A stretch of DNA of 64,000 bases, from NCBI GenBank assembly GCA_965226945.1, contig OZ245717.1, positions 7,502,001 to 7,566,000 of the forward strand. The letters run 5' to 3'. Position 1 is the first letter of the stretch; the number at the start of each line of letters is the position of its first letter. The position numbers and the translations under genes were made by a program. The DNA comes from SYLG01 sp965226945. GTDB lineage: Bacteria > Planctomycetota > Planctomycetia > Gemmatales > Gemmataceae. The notes beneath the pieces are model-generated. The model did not search any database and was not told the DNA's origin. It saw nothing but the letters and a program-made list of their open reading frames with translations. Shown here piece by piece: positions 8,231 to 14,700 of the stretch.

Positions 8231-8540
8231 GTCGCGAAAAGAAAAGAATTCGATTTTTCAGGAAGGGCCGGGGAAGGGAAGGGGCCAACGGGGATTGGTT
8301 GGTCAAGGGGGATCAATGCTTCGAGGGATGAAAGCAGAAGAATTTCACGCGGAGACGCGGTGGCGCGGAGAGAGAAATACAGAGAGTCGTTTCATGGGAC
8401 CAAGAAAAGACGACAATTTTGACGGGAGCCAAGCAGGCAGGAGCGTTCAAACTGGACGCAGTTTTTTGCCTCTTTTCTCTCCCCTCCTCCGCGTCTGTGC
8501 GTGAAAATGCCTTTTGCTTTTCGTCGGGTTTTCGATCGGT
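8231..8540. other. Intergenic region carrying a spaced inverted repeat
   Basis: 310 bases with no supportable gene. The inverted copies at about 8342-8378 and 8471-8507 share TTTCACGC-A/G-AGACGCGG and a GGAGAGA-rich tail. The remaining sequence is G-rich on the + strand with no clear gene signal. Confidence 0.6.
8342..8507. repeat. Pair of inverted ~37-bp repeats (CACGCGGAGACGCGG type)
   Basis: The arm at 8342-8378 reads atttcacgcggagacgcggt and onward. The arm at 8471-8507, read on the minus strand, is close to it (TTTCACGCACAGACGCGG and onward). About 92 bases separate them. Each arm is itself purine-rich and imperfect. They look like dispersed intergenic repeats and do not form a tight hairpin. 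Confidence 0.55.
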
Positions 8541-9311
8541 CTAACGGTCCCGATCGCCCGTCTCGTCATCTTCCCCATCTCGTTCTTGAAGGGCTTTGGC
8601 TGGCTTTGTTGCGATCAATAGGGCGACACCGCTTCCGAGGAGTGGGCCAATGAAAAGGATCGCCGTGAAGCCCTTGTTGACGAGCGTCCTATGATCAACG
8701 CGGAACATGCCGAAAAACCACGCGAAGCCAATGGCGCTGCCCACGAGAAGAAGCCCCGTCAGGCGCGGCCAGGATTTCGCGGACCAGCCGAGTAGGAAAA
8801 AAGGAACCGACAAAAGCGGGTGCAGGAGCAGGGCGGTCCAACCGGTCCATTCCTTGCCGGTGTTGCTCAGGATCGCAAACACGAACCAGGCCGATCCAAG
8901 GCAAAAGAGAATGCGCGAGGCGGCTTTTTGCGGACCCCAGTAGGAAATCAGCCAGCTTAAAAACCAGGTGAAAGAGAGCAGGGCAAGAAAGAGGGTGGCC
9001 AGTTCCTGGGCCGAATCGATCGTCTCCTTGCTCGAACGAAAAAGGATGACCAAGATCGTCGCCATCAACCCCGCGGCGATGTAGGCGTGATAGCCCGCTC
9101 GGTAGGCGGCCAAAAGCTGTAACTCATCCAGATCGTGCAGGACGCCCGCTTCGCGAAGCAGCCCCGGTCCAAAAATCCCGGCGGCGCAGAGAAGCAAAAA
9201 CCACCAACTGACCGAGGTCATCAAGAGGCCGATGACAATCAAGCCCGAGGCAATCAGCGTCACCCATTGCGGGCGGTATCCGGCCAAGTTTCCTACAGGA
9301 CTACGGTTCAT
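8541..9311 (-). CDS. Multi-pass membrane protein, partner of the adjacent small HTH regulator
   Basis: 256 aa from the ATG at 9311, chosen because it overlaps the last codons of the upstream regulator. The 35-residue in-frame extension above it would lie wholly inside the regulator gene. Seven to eight hydrophobic helices are visible, the first two close together (WVTLIASGLIVIGLLM; WWFLLLCAAGIFGPGLL), and the C-terminus is acidic (EERDGEDDETGDRDR-like). A small Cro/CI-type regulator followed by a multi-pass membrane protein of unknown function is a common pairing. No catalytic motif was recognised. Confidence 0.75.
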   Translation of the reverse strand: MNRSPVGNLAGYRPQWVTLIASGLIVIGLLMTSVSWWFLLLCAAGIFGPGLLREAGVLHDLDELQLLAAYRAGYHAYIAAGLMATILVILFRSSKETIDSAQELATLFLALLSFTWFLSWLISYWGPQKAASRILFCLGSAWFVFAILSNTGKEWTGWTALLLHPLLSVPFFLLGWSAKSWPRLTGLLLVGSAIGFAWFFGMFRVDHRTLVNKGFTAILFIGPLLGSGVALLIATKPAKALQERDGEDDETGDRDR

Positions 9312-9531
9312 CGTTGGCCCCACTTCTGAGTTCGAAAAGATCCTCGACCTGCACCCCGAGCACTTTGGCGAGCTGCAATGCCAAGGCGACGGAAGGCGTG
9401 TAGTTGCCCTTTTCAATCGAGAAAATCGTCTGCCGCGTCACATTAACCCTTTCCGCCAATTGCTCCTGGGTGATGTCCGCGGCTCTGCGAAACTGGCGGA
9501 GGTGGTTCGCAAGGTGATGCGTAGGCTTCAT
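9301..9531 (-). CDS. Small Cro/CI-type HTH regulator (YozG-like)
   Basis: 76 aa from the ATG at 9531; a TTG two codons earlier is possible. Nearly the whole protein is one HTH domain: LANHLRQFRRAADITQEQLA, ERVNVTRQTIFSIEKGNYTP, SVALALQLAKVLGVQVEDLF. This pattern, ending in VEDLFEL, is that of the short YozG-like regulators, which usually control themselves and an adjacent membrane protein. The next gene, a membrane protein, overlaps by 11 bases. A perfect TGTAAA-N6-TTTACA palindrome 30 bases upstream is the likely operator. Confidence 0.88.
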   Translation of the reverse strand: MKPTHHLANHLRQFRRAADITQEQLAERVNVTRQTIFSIEKGNYTPSVALALQLAKVLGVQVEDLFELRSGANDEP

Positions 9532-9560
9532 GACCAAATGGTACAGGCAGCTTGTCGTTT

Positions 9561-9578
9561 TGTAAAGTTTAATTTACA
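9561..9578. promoter_or_regulatory. Palindromic operator upstream of the small HTH gene
   Basis: tgtaaagtttaatttaca: the halves TGTAAA and TTTACA are perfect and separated by six bases. It lies 30 bases before the regulator's ATG, in a short AT-rich island within GC-rich DNA. This is the expected place for an autoregulatory site of a small Cro/CI-type regulator. Confidence 0.7.
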
Positions 9579-9684
9579 TTTTTGCCCGTTGCGGTAGGCC
9601 TCGATGGAAGGCGGGGCCCACCATGGACAAAAAAAACCAGGCGGATAAAGCCTGGATCGGTCGCAAACGAGCACTCAAGAAGCT

Positions 9685-10107
9685 CTATGGGGTTCCAGCA
9701 TGGTCCCGCTTTTGCCAGAAGCCGGGCTTGGCCAGATCATCCCACCGGAATTTTGATTGTGATCTTGGCGTTACTTGAGCCGGCCGATCAAGGCGCTTCC
9801 ATTCTTGAATGATTCCGCCTGGGTACGCCAACTGGAGAGTCTTGTGATTGGGAAATTGGATTAAGAAGGCAGACTCGTTGTCTGATGCCGATAACATTGG
9901 CGACTTGAGATGAAAATTCAAAGCAGTTGTTTGCTCAGCGGTGAGTTCCGACTTTTCTGTCGTGCCGATTCGCTTTGGGGGAAGTGTCCCTTTGCGGTAA
10001 AAGCTTAGAGTCGTTGTCTGTAGCGACGCTTCGTTTAATTCGATGATGCCGGTTCGGAATGTGTCAACATCTTTGAGACCAATTTTCCTGATTTGTACAG
10101 AAGGCGT
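9685..10107 (-). pseudogene. Severed C-terminal tail of the IS-interrupted giant M56 protein
   Basis: An open frame of 140 codons with no usable start, bounded upstream by a TGA at 10108-10110 next to the insertion element. Its end (NHKTLQLAYPGGIIQEWKRL) matches the C-terminus of the paralogous giant protein encoded at 17844-23984 (DEKTLRLISQDGNVLEWKRL). The preceding SLQTTTLSFYRKG matches AGQTTILHLNRQT there. It is therefore the missing 3' end of the gene at 11729-17698, cut off by the IS3-family element. It keeps a full frame without further stops, which suggests a recent insertion. Confidence 0.8.
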
Positions 10108-10154
10108 TCACTGCGTCGATTGATCAAGACCTGGTCCATGCCTGGGCTGTTCTT

Positions 10155-11297
10155 TTATGCGAGGGTCGCATGAACTGGCACCAAAGGGAGCCCAGCTTCC
10201 CGTGAGGCTCCCTTTGGTGCCAATTCATGCTTTTGGTTGCACGGCGTTTGGCCGAGCGGTTGGTTTTGCGGCAGGGTTTTCTTTGCCGATTTGCAGGGGT
10301 GCTTTGAATCGAAAGTTGGCTTGTTGATCCAGACCTCTTTTGGAAACGATTTGAAGGCAGGGATCCCCTTCACAAAGCGCTCGGGATGGCGCGCATGAGC
10401 TCGATGCATCGTCTCGCGTCGTTCAGCTAAGACCTCATCGGCCCGTCCAGAATGAACCACTCCCGGGGTCAGCATCTGGAGCCCTTCATGATGGTGATGT
10501 TGGTTGTACCACTCGAAGAATCCTCGAAGGAAGGTTCGCGCCGCGTCAAAGCTCTCGAAGCGATCGGGGAAGGTTGAGTGATATTTCAGGGTCTTGAACT
10601 GGCTTTCCGAATACGGGTTGTCATTGGAAACCTGCGGTCTGCTTTGAGACCTGGTCACTCCCAGGTCTGCCAGCATCTGGCTGACTTCACGGGATACCAT
10701 TGGTGCACCTCGATCACTGTGAATCGTTAGCTGGCCTTCTGGAACTCCCTCCCTTTTTGCCGTCTCGGCAATCAACATTCGGGCAATGGTACCCGATTCT
10801 TTTCCCGCCAACGTCCAACCGACCACATAGCGGCTGAAGATGTCCAAAAGGACATACAGACGATAGTGCTGCCCTTTCACCGGGCCACGAATCATCGTGA
10901 TATCCCAGGACCAGACCTGATGGATCCCGGTGGCCAGCAATTCCGGCTTACCATAGCTGGGGTGCCGAAGTTGGTCCCGCCTCTCGCGGCTTGCGCCGTC
11001 TCTGGCGAGAATCCGATACATGGTCCTCACCGACGACAGGTGCCTTCTCTCGTCGAGAAGAGTGGCGTGAACTTCCCGCACCGAACTGTCAGCGAATCGC
11101 TCGCTGTAAAGGATGGCCCGGACCTCCTCCCGCTCCGGTGCGGTCAAGGCCCGGGGAACATGCTTGGGCAGCCGAGGTCCGCAGAACGGCTCGACTGGTC
11201 GTCCATACCGGTAATAGCTGGCACGAGAAACGCCGAGGTCACGGCAGGCTTTGCGAAGACAAATTAATCCACGATTTTCCCGGACCTCTACGATCAC
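10155..11297 (-). CDS. IS3-family transposase OrfB (DDE integrase domain)
   Basis: 380 aa. An N-terminal HTH_21-like part (GVSRASYYRYGRP) precedes the rve integrase core. The catalytic triad is visible as WSWDIT (first D), HSDRGAP (second D) and NPYSESQFKTLK (E). The GTG start overlaps orfA's TGA (GTGA), but the frame stays open upstream to an A8G run at 11350-11358. The active protein is therefore probably the OrfAB fusion made by -1 frameshifting, as in other IS3 elements. The C-terminus is encoded partly by a large hairpin at 10169-10229. No stop or truncation is seen, so the element may be active. Confidence 0.93.
   Translation of the reverse strand: MIVEVRENRGLICLRKACRDLGVSRASYYRYGRPVEPFCGPRLPKHVPRALTAPEREEVRAILYSERFADSSVREVHATLLDERRHLSSVRTMYRILARDGASRERRDQLRHPSYGKPELLATGIHQVWSWDITMIRGPVKGQHYRLYVLLDIFSRYVVGWTLAGKESGTIARMLIAETAKREGVPEGQLTIHSDRGAPMVSREVSQMLADLGVTRSQSRPQVSNDNPYSESQFKTLKYHSTFPDRFESFDAARTFLRGFFEWYNQHHHHEGLQMLTPGVVHSGRADEVLAERRETMHRAHARHPERFVKGIPAFKSFPKEVWINKPTFDSKHPCKSAKKTLPQNQPLGQTPCNQKHELAPKGASREAGLPLVPVHATLA
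10169..10229. repeat. 24-bp stem hairpin at the 3' end of the transposase gene
   Basis: The arms 10169-10192 and 10206-10229 are complementary apart from one mismatch, with a 13-base loop. It lies inside the last 20 codons of orfB, 57 bases from the presumed end of the element. It has no T tract, so it may be a protective or subterminal structure and not a terminator. Confidence 0.85.
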
Positions 11298-11698
11298 TTG
11301 GTTTCGGGAGTTCCGTCGCTCTTGAAAGGTCTCCCCATTAAACTCGCCACTTTTTTTTGAATCCCAATAATTGTCCGTGCATGAAGCAGCTCTTTCTCAA
11401 GACCAGCTACCTGGCGGCGAAGTTTTTCCATCTCTTTCGCTGGGCCAACCTTTTTTGATCCCTTGGCTGGTATCTTGTCCGCTCCGAATGCCCCTTGGGC
11501 CCGCTTGCGGCGCCAGTCGTCCAGTTGGGAACGATAGATCCCTTCTCGTCTTAATATCTCGACCACCTTCCGGGTTCCTTCCGCACGATCCACCTCTTCA
11601 AGAACCCGAATCTTGTATTCCTTGTCGAACCGTCGACGAATGGCCTTCTCTTTAACCTCGCTATCCCCAAGCCCTATAACCCGTTTAATCGGTTCCAC
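11294..11698 (-). CDS. IS3-family transposase OrfA (HTH)
   Basis: 134 aa with a GTG start. The HTH_Tnp_1 fold is visible (RRRFDKEYKIRVLEEVDRA, KVVEILRREGIYRSQLDDWR), followed by a leucine-zipper-like coiled coil (EMEKLRRQVAGLEKELLHAR). An A8G slippery run at 11350-11358 (C AAAAAAAA G on the coding strand) lies about 18 codons before the stop. From it the -1 frame is open straight into OrfB, the usual IS3 programmed frameshift. OrfA alone normally limits transposition by competing for the ends. Confidence 0.92.
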   Translation of the reverse strand: MEPIKRVIGLGDSEVKEKAIRRRFDKEYKIRVLEEVDRAEGTRKVVEILRREGIYRSQLDDWRRKRAQGAFGADKIPAKGSKKVGPAKEMEKLRRQVAGLEKELLHARTIIGIQKKVASLMGRPFKSDGTPETK

Positions 11699-11728
11699 TT
11701 CCAGCTCGCTTTCTGCCTGTGCCCTTCA

Positions 11729-14700
11729 CTACTTTAGACCACGATTTGGTCTCACGTCATGTTGGCACAGGGGGGTTTGTCCAAGAAGTTGTCTGCCATT
11801 TGCTCCCGTTGGCATCGTTTCAAAGATCTGGACCTCATAATGGTTTTCCCCAGGCAAGAGTATGCCGGAAGGAAACTCTTCACGAAAAGTCAATTCCAGC
11901 GCGGCTCCAGTGGGCAGTGGGCTGAACTCTGGCGCGGAGGGGCCGCTCTTCTGACCCATCATTTTCCAGGTGCCTTGAAGCATCCGAACGATGCCGAGTC
12001 GTCTCCAATCATTTACGTCTGATCGAGATCCGTCAGCAGAAGCCAGTTGGAAAGCGTTCCACCGCAGACCTTCCAATCGAAACGTATAGATTTGATGATC
12101 AGCCAGTGCCTGGAATTGGAGGCGTGTCGCACCTTTGTCGTCCTTATCGACCTTGATCCCGAAGTGCTTGGAAAGAAGGCGGAATCCTCTTTGCTCGGCC
12201 ACAACCAGGGTCGCTCGACGATCGTGCACCGTAATGAAAATCCTTAGGTCTCTGGCGGACCGACGGCTCGCGGTCGTCTTGGAAGCACCTCGCGAATCTT
12301 GATCGCCTCTGTCCTGGTAGGTCCAATTTCCTTGTAACGGACTCAATGGGTCGGCGCCGTTTACCTTTTCTTCGATCGCTGCCCATTGCAGACTCGGGTA
12401 GTCCTTGTTTTCACGGAAAAGGCGAGTCATTCCCTCGCCAACTTCGTGGGGGATTCCAGCGACATCGATTACCTTAAAATTCCCCCATTCTCTGTGAATG
12501 TAAGGGCCAAAACGACCGTGATCCGCTTGACTGCAATCGCTCAAAAGCACCCTGGTGAGCAATTGGGTGTCTTCTTCTTCTCTGGCCACCCAGACGTCGT
12601 CTGACCCAGGCATCCACCCAATGACCCAATGAAGCTTCCCTTTATCCGCCGCTGAGCCCAACCCGATCTGCCGTTGGATCGTTCCGTGCCTTGACTCGCG
12701 AAACAGCGCCACACTGCGCTTAAAAGACCCAATGATCGGCGCCTCGATCGTCTCTTCCTCGACCTCGAGTGTGATCCCGTGTTTCAGTTCCCATTTTCCC
12801 GGACCAGTAGTGAACCGCGGTTGTCTTGAATTCTCGGATGCTGCCGGCGTTGCTTTGACTTCGGGCTCCGGCGTAACTCGCAATTTGATGATCTCATAAA
12901 TCGATTGAACCGCAAGCACTTCGCGCTTCGTGCCGATACCGGCCTTGACGCGCTCCTGCGTCACCTCAAGCATGGTTTCCAGATTCTTGAGGGCCTCTGC
13001 TGGCTCCAGTTCGGCAAGATCCTTGCAGGCAGAAATGGCGGCGTCCACTTGCACTTGCCCCGACTTGAGTGCTTCAAGCGTCATCTTGACGCGCTCTATA
13101 AGTAAGGCCTTGGCCTTAGCAGACTTCCTTTTAGCAGTTTTGTTATCATTACCGGCGTCTTGGCCGGGTGCGGTTCCTGGTCCAACGGCAGGCAGTGTAG
13201 CCGGAGCTGCTGGTAATGCAGATCCTGGACCTGCCTCGGGTTTTTTGCCTTCCAGGATGAGTAATTGCTCGGCCATGGCGGCACTCAGCGCTACTGGAAT
13301 TTCCACCCCGCCTGACCGGAGGCTGTCTGGAAAGCCGGCGGAAGCCGTATCGGTGTGAGTTGCCGGCTTGAGTTCATCAAGTTGGTTCCAATTGATCCTG
13401 GTTAGGTCGCCAGCGGAACCATTTTTCAGCGCAACCCACAAGACCGAGTTCACTGGCAGCCAGCCGACAATAATGCTCACCCGATCCTTTTCTTGAACCA
13501 TTCCCAGTGGGATTTCCTTGACCAGTTGATTGGTTGACGAGTTTCGCAAGATTCCCACGAACTTTCTGGCTTGCCCCACGAGGGGCGCGTAGAGGGCCTG
13601 TTCTTTCAGTTCCCAGGTCAGACCGTCATTCAGAATCCATTTCCCCTGTTTGTGCATGACCACTGGTTCCTCACCGGTCAGGGCCTTGGCGAATGCGATC
13701 GCCAGCGCGCTGGGGATACCCGCATCTTCGATGGCCTGACCCCTGACCCACGGAATCGTGGTTTCCTTACTCCAGAGTTCATTGGGGGCCGATTGATCCA
13801 TCGGTCCAAAACGAACTTCATGGATCTTGAGCGAGCGGTCCGAGCGCGTAACCGCCCAGACCGTCGTTCCCCCCTTCATCCAGCCGACACACCAGTCTTT
13901 GTCACTCTGCGTTGTCGGTCCTAACAGGTCTTTCCGCGGATATCCTGGCATGCGCAGGATCGCTTTTCGCCTGATTGAGTCAGGGGGAAGGTCGTCGAGG
14001 CGGCTGAGGTCGACCGTCGCCTCGTCTCCAATTTGCCAAACTCCGACTCCTCGATCCATTTGTAACTTTTCATAGGCGCCAATTTTATTCTGCAAATATT
14101 CTATCTCTCTTTGAATGGGTGAGGGTTTCTTAAGGTCTTGACGAATGATTTGCGGAAGCGATTCCCATCGTTGCGAAAGCTCTTTCAGTCGCTCTTCCAG
14201 TTCGCCGATACTCTCTTTGATTTTTTTATCTGACTCTTGGTCCGATTTGGTTTGGTTTTTCAGGGGGTGGACGATCCTAAAATCTTGGTCCTCCTGTTTC
14301 GCTACTGCCGAATCTTTACCTGCGAGTGGACTGTCTTCGAAACTCGAAGAAGCCCGCGCTTGCTTTATTTTTTCGAGGTGTTCGATTTGCATCGTGATTT
14401 TTTTGACTTTGGGATGGTCCTTTGCATAGTCCAGGAGAAGGAGCTTCTTTTCGAGTTTTAGGGCATTAATCGTGGCCTCATCGGCGTAAAGGAACCGGGC
14501 CGCATTGGGGTCCTGTGGATCCTCTTTCTTTTCGACCTTTGCCGGATTTGTCGAAGGTCTGGATGGAAGATCGAGCTCCAAGCGGTATACCCCAGACACC
14601 AATTCGAATTGCCGAACCAGGACCGGTCCTGGAAGTAGCCCGCCATGCTCGTCCACCGCATCGCGAACGATCACCTTGCAGATGCCGGGATTGAGACGAT

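Larger units (their letters stand above)
10112..11759 (-). mobile_element. IS3-family insertion sequence (boundaries approximate)
   Basis: Contains orfA and orfB in the standard overlapping arrangement. Possible terminal inverted repeats start TGACGTGA (at 11759, reading leftward) and TGCGTCGA (at 10112, reading rightward); both continue to a shared TGGTC-T/C-A core. I see no clean short target duplication beside these ends, so the borders could be off by tens of bases or one flank has been altered. The element interrupts the 3' part of the giant M56 gene. Its neighbours are native genes in the same orientation. Confidence 0.8.

Noticed and set aside
10169..10229. Intrinsic terminator at the end of the transposase
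   Set aside because: The dyad is strong but lies inside coding sequence and lacks a T tract on either strand, so it is reported as a hairpin.
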